This document shows positions 30,151 through 39,525 of a DNA stretch of 64,000 nt, in pieces. The translations under genes and the position numbers were made by a program. The notes beneath the pieces were generated by a model that saw nothing but the letters and a program-made list of their open reading frames with translations, did no database searches and was not told where the DNA came from. Source of the DNA: an uncultured Prevotella sp. (lineage in GTDB: Bacteria > Bacteroidota > Bacteroidia > Bacteroidales > Bacteroidaceae); the NCBI GenBank assembly GCA_905235325.1, contig CAJOLE010000017.1, forward strand, positions 1-64,000, given 5' to 3'. Numbering within the stretch: position 1 is the first letter of the stretch; every line of letters begins with the position of its first letter.

Positions 30151-31026
30151 ATGGCAAAGAAGAGAAGGTGGCACTGCCTGTCGGGCCAGGAACCGACAGA
30201 GCTTGACCAACAGGTGATGTACTGGGAACGGAAAGGAAAACTGGTGCCTACGCGCGATCTGATCAAGACGCCCGAGCAGATAGAGGGCATCAGGCGCGCG
30301 GGAGTCGTGAACACCGGCGTGCTCGACGAGGTGGCCCGCCACATCGGTGCGGGAATGTCGACGCTGGAGATTGACCAGATCTGCCGCCGCTACTGCGAAG
30401 AGCACAATGCGGTGCCCGCCTGCCTGAACTATGGCGGCGACGATGAGACCCAGCCATTCCCGATGTCGGTCTGCACGAGCATCAACGAGGTGGTGTGCCA
30501 CGGTGTGCCCAAGGCCGAGGACGTGCTCGAGGAGGGCGACATCATCAATGTAGATTTCACGACGATTGTCGACGGCTATTTTGCCGACGCCTCGCGTATG
30601 TTCATCATCGGCAAGACGACGCCCGAGAAGGAGCAGCTGGTGCGCGTGGCCAAGGAGTGCCTGGAGATAGGCATGGAGGCCGCCAAGCCCTTCGGCTTCG
30701 TGGGCGACATCGGCCATGCCATCGAGAAGCACTGCAAGAAGTACGGCTACGGCGTTGTGCGCGACCTGGCGGGTCACGGTGTGGGCAATGCCTTCCACGA
30801 GGAGCCCGACATCGACCACTATGGCCATCGGGGCACGGGTATGCTGCTCGTGCCGGGCATGGTGTTCACGATAGAGCCGATGGTGAACATGGGCACGTGG
30901 AAGGTGTTCATCGACGAGGACGACCCCTACGGCTGGGAAGTGATTACCGAGGACGAGAAGCCCAGCGCCCAGTGGGAGCACACGCTGCTGATGACAGACC
31001 ACGGCGTTGAAATACTGAGCTATTGA
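30151..31026 (+). CDS. map: Type I methionyl aminopeptidase
   Basis: MSVCTSINEVVCHGVP, GDIINVDFT, GHGVGNAFHEEP, FTIEPM; start placed downstream of the promoter. Confidence 0.94.
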   Translation: MAKKRRWHCLSGQEPTELDQQVMYWERKGKLVPTRDLIKTPEQIEGIRRAGVVNTGVLDEVARHIGAGMSTLEIDQICRRYCEEHNAVPACLNYGGDDETQPFPMSVCTSINEVVCHGVPKAEDVLEEGDIINVDFTTIVDGYFADASRMFIIGKTTPEKEQLVRVAKECLEIGMEAAKPFGFVGDIGHAIEKHCKKYGYGVVRDLAGHGVGNAFHEEPDIDHYGHRGTGMLLVPGMVFTIEPMVNMGTWKVFIDEDDPYGWEVITEDEKPSAQWEHTLLMTDHGVEILSY

Positions 31027-31027
31027 T

Positions 31028-32053
31028 ATGAGTGATATATATATACTAGGTATAGAGTCGAGCTGCGACGACACGTCGGCAGCCGTGCTCAGGGACGGGG
31101 TGCTGCTGTCGAACGTGACGGCCTCGCAGTCCGTGCATGAGGCTTACGGCGGCGTGGTGCCCGAGCTGGCATCGCGCGCCCACCAGCAGAATGTGGTGCC
31201 GGTGGTCGACCAGGCCCTGAAGCAGGCCGGGGTGGAGAAGGAGCAGCTGTCGGCCGTGGCCTTCACGCGCGGCCCCGGGCTGATGGGCTCGCTGCTCGTC
31301 GGCGTAAACTTTGCCAAGGGCTTTGCACGCGCGTTGGGCATCCCGATGATCGACGTGAACCACCTGCAGGGGCATGTCATGGCCCACTTCATCAAGGAGA
31401 GCGACGACGACCGCAGCCAGCCGCAACTGCCGTTCCTCTGCTTGCTGGTTAGTGGCGGTAACTCGCAGATTGTCAAGGTGAATGCCTACAACGACATGGA
31501 GGTGCTGGGGCAGACCATTGACGACGCCGCCGGCGAGGCCATCGACAAGTGCTCGAAGGTGATGGGCCTGGGCTACCCCGGCGGCCCCATCATCGACCGC
31601 CTGGCACGCCAGGGCAATCCGAAGGCGTTCCGGTTTGCCGAGCCCAACATCCCCGGGCTCGACTATAGCTTCTCAGGCCTGAAGACGTCGTTCCTCTACT
31701 CGCTGCAGAAGTGGGTGCAGGACGACCCCGACTTCGTCGCGAAGCACAAGGAGGACATTGCCGCCTCGCTGGAGTGGACCATCGTCGACGTGCTGATGAA
31801 GAAGCTGAAGAAGGCCGTCAAGGAGACGGGCATCCGCCATGTGGCCGTGGCCGGCGGCGTGAGTGCCAACAACGGGCTGCGCAATGCCTTCCACGATGCG
31901 GCCCGACGCTACGGCTGGACCATCTACATACCGAAGTTCTCGTACACCACCGACAATGCCGCCATGATCGGCATCGTGGGCTACTACAAGTATCTGGACA
32001 AGGACTTCTGTCCGATCGAAGCCCCCGCATTCTCGAAGGTGACGTTCGCATAA
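31028..32053 (+). CDS. tsaD: tRNA N6-adenosine threonylcarbamoyltransferase
   Basis: GIESSCDDTSAAVL, NHLQGHVMAHF, VSGGNSQIV, GGVSANNGLR. Confidence 0.96.
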   Translation: MSDIYILGIESSCDDTSAAVLRDGVLLSNVTASQSVHEAYGGVVPELASRAHQQNVVPVVDQALKQAGVEKEQLSAVAFTRGPGLMGSLLVGVNFAKGFARALGIPMIDVNHLQGHVMAHFIKESDDDRSQPQLPFLCLLVSGGNSQIVKVNAYNDMEVLGQTIDDAAGEAIDKCSKVMGLGYPGGPIIDRLARQGNPKAFRFAEPNIPGLDYSFSGLKTSFLYSLQKWVQDDPDFVAKHKEDIAASLEWTIVDVLMKKLKKAVKETGIRHVAVAGGVSANNGLRNAFHDAARRYGWTIYIPKFSYTTDNAAMIGIVGYYKYLDKDFCPIEAPAFSKVTFA

Positions 32054-32077
32054 GTAATACGTAAATATTCTATTAAG

Positions 32078-32593
32078 GTGGATTTTGAAGCAAAAGTGAC
32101 GAGCAGGGAAGTCAGTGAACTGCTCTGGGATATGGAGAAGACCGTCGGCACGGCTGAGAGTTGTACCGGCGGGCGCATTGCCGAGGCCATTATAGCGGTG
32201 CCCGGCGCCTCGAAGTACTTCAAGGGGGGCATTATCTCGTATGTCAATGAAATCAAGGAGTCGTTGCTCGGCGTCGACCCACAGGTGCTGGAGGAGAAAA
32301 CGGCCGTCTGCGAGGAGGTGGCCGTGGCTATGGTGAAGGGAGCCTGCAAGACCCTGAACACCGACTATGCCATCTCGGCAACAGGCATTGCCGGCCCCTC
32401 CGGCGGCACCAAGGACATTCCCGTCGGCACCATCTGGCTCGCCTGCGGAAACACCGAGCGGGTGGTGACGCTGCTCGTGCAGGAAGACCACGGCCGCGAC
32501 ATCAACCTGGCCATTGCCACCAACAAGGCCATGCATCTCTTCTTGAGCTATTTGAAAGAGGAAACAGAACCCAAAGAGGAAAATGAAGGTTAA
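32078..32593 (+). CDS. CinA C-terminal (nicotinamide-nucleotide amidohydrolase) family protein
   Basis: TVGTAESCTGGRIAEAI, ISATGIAGPSGGTKDIPVGTIW; GTG start. Confidence 0.92.
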   Translation: MDFEAKVTSREVSELLWDMEKTVGTAESCTGGRIAEAIIAVPGASKYFKGGIISYVNEIKESLLGVDPQVLEEKTAVCEEVAVAMVKGACKTLNTDYAISATGIAGPSGGTKDIPVGTIWLACGNTERVVTLLVQEDHGRDINLAIATNKAMHLFLSYLKEETEPKEENEG

Positions 32594-32713
32594 AAAACAT
32601 TAATAAGGAAGGATTTCTTATTTCCCGTGTCTCGTTTCTCGCTAAAAATGCGTACCTTTGCACCCTGTTTGGAATAAGTTACTAAAAAGTACACAAAAAA
32701 GGAGTAGATAGAA

Positions 32714-32977
32714 ATGTCTAAGATTTGTCAAATTACAGGTAAGAAGGCACAGATAGGTTGTAATGTGTCTCACTCAAAGCACCACACGAAGCGTAGCTTT
32801 GACGTTAACCTCTTCAGCAAGAAATTCTACTATGTGGAGGAGGACTGCTGGATTCAGTTGAAGATCAGTGCTGCTGGCCTTCGCATGATTAACAAGGTAG
32901 GTCTCGACGCTGCATTGAAGCAGGCTGTTGCCAAAGGATATGTGGACTGGAAAGACATTAAAGTGATAGGAGATTAA
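32714..32977 (+). CDS. rpmB: 50S ribosomal protein L28
   Basis: [23 protein letters not shown]. Confidence 0.95.
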   Translation: MSKICQITGKKAQIGCNVSHSKHHTKRSFDVNLFSKKFYYVEEDCWIQLKISAAGLRMINKVGLDAALKQAVAKGYVDWKDIKVIGD

Positions 32978-32982
32978 TAACC

Positions 32983-33174
32983 ATGGCAAGCAAGAAAGCA
33001 AAAGGCAACCGCGTGCAGGTCATCCTGGAATGCACTGAGCACAAGGCAAGTGGAATGCCCGGCACAAGCCGCTACATTACCACCAAGAATCGCAAGAATA
33101 CGCCCGAGCGTATGGAGTTGATGAAGTACAACCCCATCCTGAAGAAGATGACGTTGCACAAAGAGATTAAGTAA
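32983..33174 (+). CDS. rpmG: 50S ribosomal protein L33
   Basis: [36 protein letters not shown]. Confidence 0.95.
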   Translation: MASKKAKGNRVQVILECTEHKASGMPGTSRYITTKNRKNTPERMELMKYNPILKKMTLHKEIK

Positions 33175-33210
33175 GTGGTGTATAGGTTTTAATAAGTAAA
33201 AGATAGAGAT

Positions 33211-33366
33211 ATGGCAAAAAAAACCGTTGCTACCCTCCATGAAGGTTCAAAGGATGGTCGCGCTTACACAAAGGTTATCAAGATGGTGAAGAGCCCCAAG
33301 ACGGGTGCCTACACCTTTGACGAGCAGATGGTTCCCAACGAGGAAGTGAAGGACTTCTTCAAGTAG
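33211..33366 (+). CDS. DUF4295-like 51-aa protein
   Basis: MAKKTVATLHEGSKDGRAYTKVIKMVKSPKTGAYTFDEQMVPNEEVKDFFK*, not in the supplied ORF track. Confidence 0.85.
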   Translation: MAKKTVATLHEGSKDGRAYTKVIKMVKSPKTGAYTFDEQMVPNEEVKDFFK

Positions 33367-33391
33367 GATTCTATATTCTGAAAATAAATGG

Positions 33392-33419
33392 CCGAAAGTT
33401 TTGCACTTTCGGCTTTTTT
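33392..33419 (+). terminator. Intrinsic terminator of the rpmB-rpmG operon
   Basis: CCGAAAG-ttttgca-CTTTCGG-CTTTTTT. Confidence 0.8.
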
Positions 33420-33430
33420 GTTTATCTTTG
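33400..33430 (+). promoter_or_regulatory. Bacteroidales promoter for galE
   Basis: TTTG (33400-33403, in the terminator loop), N19, TATCTTTG (33423-33430). Confidence 0.7.
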
Positions 33431-33478
33431 CAAGCGCAAAATAGGAACTATAAATACAAACAAACGGAAAGCATCGGA

Positions 33479-34519
33479 ATGAAACAGACAATCCTTGTGA
33501 CGGGTGGCACCGGATTTATCGGGAGCCACACCACGGTCGAGCTGCAGCAGGCAGGCTACGAAGTGGTTATTATTGACAATCTGTCGAACTCGAACGCCAG
33601 CGTCGTCGACGGCATTGAGAAGATTACAGGCGTGCGCCCAGCCTTCGAGCAGGTTGACTGCTGTGACATGGAGGCTCTCGAGGGCGTGTTCAGGAAATAT
33701 CCGAAGATTGAGGGCATCATCCACTTTGCCGCCTCAAAAGCCGTGGGTGAGTCGGTTGAGAAGCCGCTGCTCTACTATCGCAACAATATCACGTCGCTCA
33801 TCAACCTGCTCGAGCTGATGCCGAAGTACGAGGTGAAGGGCATCATCTTCTCAAGCTCCTGTACCGTCTATGGACAGCCCACCGAGGAGAACCTGCCCGT
33901 CACAGAGAAGGCCCCCATACAGAAAGCCCTGTCGCCCTACGGCAACACAAAGCAGGTGAACGAGGAAATCATCCAGGACTACATACACAGCGGGGCCCCA
34001 ATCAAGAGCATTATCCTGCGCTACTTCAACCCCATCGGCGCACACCCCACGGCGCTCATCGGCGAGCTGCCCAACGGCGTGCCCATGAACCTCATTCCCT
34101 TCGTCACGCAGACGGCTATGGGCATCCGCGGACAGCTGAAGATCTTCGGCAATGACTATGACACGCCCGACCATACCTGCATACGCGACTATATCTATGT
34201 GGTCGACCTGGCCAAGGCGCATGTCAAGGCTATGGAGCGCGTGCTCGACAAGCCTGAGACCGATGCCGTCGAAGTGTTCAACATCGGTACCGGCCGCGGA
34301 CTGTCAACGCTGGAGGTGGTCGAGGGCTTTGAAAAGGCGACCGGCGTCAAGGTGAACTGGACCTACGCTCCGCGTCGCGAAGGCGACATCGAGAAGGTGT
34401 GGGGCGACGTGACCAAGGCCAACGAAGTGCTCGGCTGGAAGGCCGAGACTCCTACCGAGGACGTGCTGCGCTCTGCCTGGAAGTGGCAGGAGAAGCTGCG
34501 CGAGGACGGCATTCAGTGA
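33479..34519 (+). CDS. galE: UDP-glucose 4-epimerase
   Basis: TGGTGFIGSHTTVEL, SSSCTVYG, SPYGNTKQ, LRYFNPIGAH. Confidence 0.96.
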   Translation: MKQTILVTGGTGFIGSHTTVELQQAGYEVVIIDNLSNSNASVVDGIEKITGVRPAFEQVDCCDMEALEGVFRKYPKIEGIIHFAASKAVGESVEKPLLYYRNNITSLINLLELMPKYEVKGIIFSSSCTVYGQPTEENLPVTEKAPIQKALSPYGNTKQVNEEIIQDYIHSGAPIKSIILRYFNPIGAHPTALIGELPNGVPMNLIPFVTQTAMGIRGQLKIFGNDYDTPDHTCIRDYIYVVDLAKAHVKAMERVLDKPETDAVEVFNIGTGRGLSTLEVVEGFEKATGVKVNWTYAPRREGDIEKVWGDVTKANEVLGWKAETPTEDVLRSAWKWQEKLREDGIQ

Positions 34520-34588
34520 TAAATCTTACATATGTTTTTATAATTTAAACGGTCAGACGTGACTGACCAAAGTGTTTGTGTTGTGAAG

Positions 34589-34619
34589 GGCTCCCGATGT
34601 GAATCGGGAGCCTTTTTTT
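34589..34619 (+). terminator. Intrinsic terminator after galE
   Basis: GGCTCCCGAT-gtga-ATCGGGAGCC-TTTTTTT. Confidence 0.85.
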
Positions 34620-34624
34620 CAGTT

Positions 34625-35086
34625 CTATTCCTCTTCGTCGCTATCTTCCTGATGGCTGTTCTTGAACACGTGGTTGTGGAGAAAGTCCATCAGCTCAAGG
34701 CAGACAATGACCATGACCGTGGCAGCTGTGGCAACGGCGTACATACCGGCACCGGCCGACATACCGATGGCCGCCGTCACCCAGAGACCTGCCGCCGTCG
34801 TCAGACCTCTGACGGCATTTTTCTGGAAGATGATGCACCCGGCTCCGATGAAGCCAATGCCCGACACTACCTGGGAGGCAATGCGCGACACGTCATAGCG
34901 CGTGGCCTCGGTAATCAGAATGTCGCTGAAACCGTGGGCGGAGATAATCATAAACAGGCCGCTGCCCAGTCCGACGAGGAAATGGGTGCGGAACCCGGCC
35001 TCCTTGGCACGGTATTCGCGTTCAAGTCCGATGGCACCGCCAAGCAGTCCGGCAATGAAAATACGAAAGATAAATTGGGCTGTCAT
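34625..35086 (-). CDS. MgtC/SapB family membrane protein
   Basis: LLGGAIGLEREYRAKEAGFRTHFLVGLGS, GIGFIGAGCI, GLTTAAGLWVTAAIG. Confidence 0.9.
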   Translation of the reverse strand: MTAQFIFRIFIAGLLGGAIGLEREYRAKEAGFRTHFLVGLGSGLFMIISAHGFSDILITEATRYDVSRIASQVVSGIGFIGAGCIIFQKNAVRGLTTAAGLWVTAAIGMSAGAGMYAVATAATVMVIVCLELMDFLHNHVFKNSHQEDSDEEE

Positions 35087-35179
35087 AATGCTGATTTGTT
35101 GGTTTTTGGTGCAAAGATACGAAATAAATGTGAATAGTTAATCGGGATTTGTAATTTATTTCGTAACTTTGCAACGATT

Positions 35180-35686
35180 ATGATAGAAGTGAAAGTAAAA
35201 GACGCTGATTTGCGACAGGCAGCAGCCGACGGCAACGATGCTTTCGTGCAGGTCTTCATCGATGGCATACGCAGTGCCATAGGCGGTGAACTCACGGCAG
35301 AGACAATGGCCGGGCTGAATGCTGACCAGGTGACGTTGCTGGCCTGGGATACCCTGCATGGGGAAGTAATGGACGGCGGATTCGTCCAGTTGATATACAA
35401 TGGATATGGACTATTCATATTCAAGAACCCCTTCGCAAAGGCCGTGAAGCTGTGGGGGCTGCGCGAACTGTCCGGACTTGTCTACGAAGCCCATACACTC
35501 TGGCTGAAGCACCGTGAGAAGATAGAGCGCGAGCTGACTGACGAGGAGTTCATGGCGCTGTTTGAGCAGATGCCTGAGTTTGACGACCTTGACGACCAGT
35601 TCATCGAGAACGAGGAAGACTGGACGTTGGCCATAGCCCACTACATTGACGAGCATATAGAGAACTTTGCAACGATAGAAGCATGA
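35180..35686 (+). CDS. DMP19-like family protein
   Basis: [24 protein letters not shown] motif; acidic C-terminus. Confidence 0.65.
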   Translation: MIEVKVKDADLRQAAADGNDAFVQVFIDGIRSAIGGELTAETMAGLNADQVTLLAWDTLHGEVMDGGFVQLIYNGYGLFIFKNPFAKAVKLWGLRELSGLVYEAHTLWLKHREKIERELTDEEFMALFEQMPEFDDLDDQFIENEEDWTLAIAHYIDEHIENFATIEA

Positions 35687-36162
35687 ATAAGCAGGAAGAA
35701 GAAATCAGGAAGAAAAGTCCTGTCAACATACGCAACAAGAAGGCCTCGTTCGAGTACTTCTTCATAGAAACCCTGACGGCCGGCATCGTGCTGACCGGCA
35801 CGGAGATTAAGAGCATCCGTGCCGGCAAGGCCAGTCTGGTAGACTGCTACTGTCTGATTATCAACGGCGAGATGTGGGTGCGCGGCATGAGCATCTCGCC
35901 CTACTTCTACGGTTCGTACAATAACCATGAGGCGAAGCGCGACCGCAAGCTGCTGCTGACCAAGCGCGAAATCAGGAAGCTCCAGAGTGCCACCAAGCAG
36001 ACGGGCTACACGATAGTGCCCCTGCTGGTCTTTCTCGACGAGAAGGGCCGTGCCAAGATGGACATTGCGCTGTGTAAGGGTAAGAAGGCTTTCGACAAGC
36101 GTCAGACGCTGAAGGAGAAGGAGGACCGCCGTGAAATGGACCGTGCGATTAAACACTACTAA
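35683..36162 (+). CDS. smpB: SsrA-binding protein
   Basis: [48 protein letters not shown]. Confidence 0.95.
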   Translation: MNKQEEEIRKKSPVNIRNKKASFEYFFIETLTAGIVLTGTEIKSIRAGKASLVDCYCLIINGEMWVRGMSISPYFYGSYNNHEAKRDRKLLLTKREIRKLQSATKQTGYTIVPLLVFLDEKGRAKMDIALCKGKKAFDKRQTLKEKEDRREMDRAIKHY

Positions 36163-38901
36163 ATGAGACTTATACAGGATATCATCAAGGAGCGGATACT
36201 CGTGCTCGACGGGGCTATGGGCACGATGATTCAGACCTATAACCTGCAGGAAGAGGACTTCCGCGGGAACTTTCGCCTGTTCAGCGGCCAGATGCGCGGC
36301 AACAACGACGTGCTCTGCCTGACACGCCCCGACGTCATACTCGACATACATCGCCGCTACCTACGTGCCGGAGCCGACATCATTGAGACCAACACGTTCA
36401 GTGCCCAGCGCATTTCTGAGGCCGACTACGGCATGGCCAGTCATGCCCGCGAGATGGCGCTGGCGGGTGCCCGACTGGCCCGTCAGGCTGCTGACGAGTT
36501 CTCGACACCTGAAGAGCCACGCTTCGTCGCAGGCTCGGTAGGCCCTACTAACAAGACGTGCTCCATGTCGCCCGATGTAAGCAATCCTGCACGCCGCGAC
36601 CTGACCTACAGCCAGCTCTTTGATGCCTACATTGAGCAGATGGATGCACTCATCGAGGGTGGGGTAGACGCCCTGCTCATAGAGACCATCTTCGACTCGC
36701 TGAACTCCAAGTGTGCCATCGACGCAGCCATGACAGCCATGAGCCGGCGGGGCGTCGTGCTGCCCATCATGCTCAGCGTCACCGTCAGCGACCTGGCCGG
36801 GCGCACGCTCTCTGGTCAGACGCTTGAAGCCTATCTGGCCAGCATCTCTACCTATCCGATTTTCTCCGTCGGACTGAACTGCTCGTTCGGTGCCCGCCAG
36901 ATGAAGCCCTTCCTCAAGGAGCTGGCTCGGCGCGCACCTTATTATATATCATGCTACCCCAATGCCGGACTGCCCAACTCGATGGGACTCTACGACGAGA
37001 CTGCCGAGACGATGGCTCCACAGATAGGCGAGCTTATTGACGAGGGACTGGTGAACATCATCGGTGGCTGCTGCGGTACGACGGATGAGTTTATTGCCAA
37101 GTATGTGCCGCTGACCGTTGGCAAGCCCCCCCACGTGCCTGCCAGGAAGCCGCTGACGATGTGGCTCTCAGGTCTTGAACTGCTCGAGGGCGGGAAGTTT
37201 ATCAATGTGGGCGAGCGGTGCAACGTGGCTGGTTCGAGGAAGTTTCTGAGGCTCATCAAGGAGAAGAACTACGATGAGGCTCTCACAATAGCCCGTAAGC
37301 AGGTGCAGGACGGCGCGCTGGTTATCGACGTCAATATGGACGACGGACTGCTTGACGCCCGTAACGAGATGGTGACGTTCCTCAACCTGATAGCCTCTGA
37401 GCCGGACATTGCACGTGTGCCCGTGATGATTGACTCGTCGAAATGGGAGGTTATCACCGCCGGACTGCAATGTGTGCAGGGGAAGAGCATTGTCAACAGC
37501 ATCTCGCTGAAGGAGGGCGAGGAGCTCTTCCTGAGTCATGCGCGCGACTGTATGCGCTATGGCGCTGCCGTGGTGGTGATGTGCTTCGACGAGCAGGGCC
37601 AGGCGACGACCTATGAGCGTCGCACAGAGATAGCCAGCCGGGCATACCGCCTTCTGACGGAGAAGGCAGGCATGAATCCGCTCGACATCATCTTCGACCC
37701 CAATATACTGGCCATAGCCACCGGCATAGAGGAACACGATGCATACGCCACCGACTTCATCCGTGCTACCCGCTGGATACGTGAAAACCTGCCTGGTGCC
37801 CACGTCAGCGGCGGCGTCAGCAACCTGTCGTTCTCGTTCCGCGGCAACAATTATATCCGCGAGGCCATGCATGCCGTCTTCCTCTATCATGCCATTCAGG
37901 CTGGTATGGACTTTGCCATAGTCAATCCTGCCACAAAGGTGACCTACAGCGATATTCCCGCCGACCTGCTTGAGATTATAGAGGACGTGGTGCTGAACAG
38001 GAAGAAGGGGGCGGCGGAAAGACTGATTGAGGCCTCCCCAAGCCCCTCCGAAGGAGGGGATGTTCCAATACATAAAGGCTCTACTGGCAACCAAACATCC
38101 CCTCCTTCGGAGGGGCTTGGGGAGGCCCTCGAGGATCGTTTATCCAATGCTCTGGTCAAGGGCATCGGCGACCACTTGGAGGCTGACTTGAAGGAAGCCT
38201 TGGAGAAATACCCCAGGGCTGTCGACATCATTGAGGGGCCGCTGATGGCAGGCATGAACCGTGTGGGCCAGCTGTTTGGCGAGGGCAAGATGTTCCTGCC
38301 GCAGGTGGTGAAGACGGCGCGCACCATGAAACAGGCCGTCGGCATACTGAAGCCCTTTATAGATGCCGGAAAGACAGGGCAGACAGGAAACGCCGGGAAA
38401 GTGCTCCTGGCAACGGTCAAGGGCGACGTCCACGACATTGGCAAGAATATTGTGGCGGTGGTCATGGCCTGCAACGGCTATGAGGTCATCGACATGGGCG
38501 TGATGGTGCCTGCCGAGCAGATTGTGCGCAAGGCCATTGAGGAGCAGGTCGACATGATAGGCTTGTCGGGACTCATTACACCGAGTCTCGAGGAAATGGT
38601 CAACGTGGCCACAGAGCTGAAGCGTGCCGGGCTGAACATCCCCATTATGATAGGTGGTGCCACGACCAGCGAACTGCATGTGGCCCTGAAGATAGCCCCC
38701 GTCTATGGCGGCCCTGTAGTCTGGATGAAGGATGCCTCCCAGAATGCCCTTGTTGCTGCCCGCCTGATGAACGAAGAACCAGCGGTGGCGCATGAACTGA
38801 ATGAGAAGTACGAGCACCTGCGACAAGCCTACAACGAGGAACAGCAGCAGCTGGTGTCGCTGGAGGAGGCTCGCAGGAATAGACCCAACCTGTTTGAATA
38901 A
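36163..38901 (+). CDS. metH: B12-dependent methionine synthase lacking the C-terminal activation domain
   Basis: [58 protein letters not shown]; ends [12 protein letters not shown]. Confidence 0.94.
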   Translation: MRLIQDIIKERILVLDGAMGTMIQTYNLQEEDFRGNFRLFSGQMRGNNDVLCLTRPDVILDIHRRYLRAGADIIETNTFSAQRISEADYGMASHAREMALAGARLARQAADEFSTPEEPRFVAGSVGPTNKTCSMSPDVSNPARRDLTYSQLFDAYIEQMDALIEGGVDALLIETIFDSLNSKCAIDAAMTAMSRRGVVLPIMLSVTVSDLAGRTLSGQTLEAYLASISTYPIFSVGLNCSFGARQMKPFLKELARRAPYYISCYPNAGLPNSMGLYDETAETMAPQIGELIDEGLVNIIGGCCGTTDEFIAKYVPLTVGKPPHVPARKPLTMWLSGLELLEGGKFINVGERCNVAGSRKFLRLIKEKNYDEALTIARKQVQDGALVIDVNMDDGLLDARNEMVTFLNLIASEPDIARVPVMIDSSKWEVITAGLQCVQGKSIVNSISLKEGEELFLSHARDCMRYGAAVVVMCFDEQGQATTYERRTEIASRAYRLLTEKAGMNPLDIIFDPNILAIATGIEEHDAYATDFIRATRWIRENLPGAHVSGGVSNLSFSFRGNNYIREAMHAVFLYHAIQAGMDFAIVNPATKVTYSDIPADLLEIIEDVVLNRKKGAAERLIEASPSPSEGGDVPIHKGSTGNQTSPPSEGLGEALEDRLSNALVKGIGDHLEADLKEALEKYPRAVDIIEGPLMAGMNRVGQLFGEGKMFLPQVVKTARTMKQAVGILKPFIDAGKTGQTGNAGKVLLATVKGDVHDIGKNIVAVVMACNGYEVIDMGVMVPAEQIVRKAIEEQVDMIGLSGLITPSLEEMVNVATELKRAGLNIPIMIGGATTSELHVALKIAPVYGGPVVWMKDASQNALVAARLMNEEPAVAHELNEKYEHLRQAYNEEQQQLVSLEEARRNRPNLFE
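38031..38127. repeat. Palindromic element inserted in frame in metH
   Basis: Perfect 34-nt arms 38031-38064 and 38094-38127, 29-nt spacer; encodes [32 protein letters not shown]. Confidence 0.92.
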
Positions 38902-39525
38902 ATGATCAAGAACCTGATATTCGACTTAGGAGGCGTGGTTATCACGCTTGACCATCCCGAGGGCGTGCGACGCTTCAAGGCCCTCGGTGTCAGTGATGCA
39001 GAACGCCAGTTGGATGCCTATACACAAGGGGGCATCTTCGGAGAGCTGGAGGGAGGTCTCATCACGGCCGATACTTTCCGCACGGAGCTCAGCCGGCTTG
39101 TGGGGCACGAGGTCAGTCATGATGAGTGCCGCCACGCATGGCTTGGCTATGCCCGTGAAGTGCCTCAGCGTAATCTTGAAGCACTGAAACGGTTGCGCCG
39201 TGAGGGCTATCGGCTCATCCTGCTGTCGAACACCAATCCCTACATGATGTCGTGGGTACGCTCTGCCGACTTCGATGGTCATGGGCACGGCATAGACCAC
39301 TACTTCGACGCCGTCTATTGCAGCTACGAGCTGAAGGTGATGAAACCGTCGCCCGAGTTCTTCCATAAAGTGTTTATGGCTGAACACATCAGCCCGGAGG
39401 AGACGCTGTTTATCGACGACGGCATTCGCAATGTCGCTACTGCCAGCGAAATGGGCATCCGCACCTTCTGTCCTGAGAACGGTGCTGACTGGACAAACAA
39501 GATTTACGATTATATCAATCTATGA
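38902..39525 (+). CDS. HAD-family hydrolase
   Basis: IFDLGGVVI, LLSNTNP, MKPSPEFF, FIDDGIRN. Confidence 0.88.
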   Translation: MIKNLIFDLGGVVITLDHPEGVRRFKALGVSDAERQLDAYTQGGIFGELEGGLITADTFRTELSRLVGHEVSHDECRHAWLGYAREVPQRNLEALKRLRREGYRLILLSNTNPYMMSWVRSADFDGHGHGIDHYFDAVYCSYELKVMKPSPEFFHKVFMAEHISPEETLFIDDGIRNVATASEMGIRTFCPENGADWTNKIYDYINL

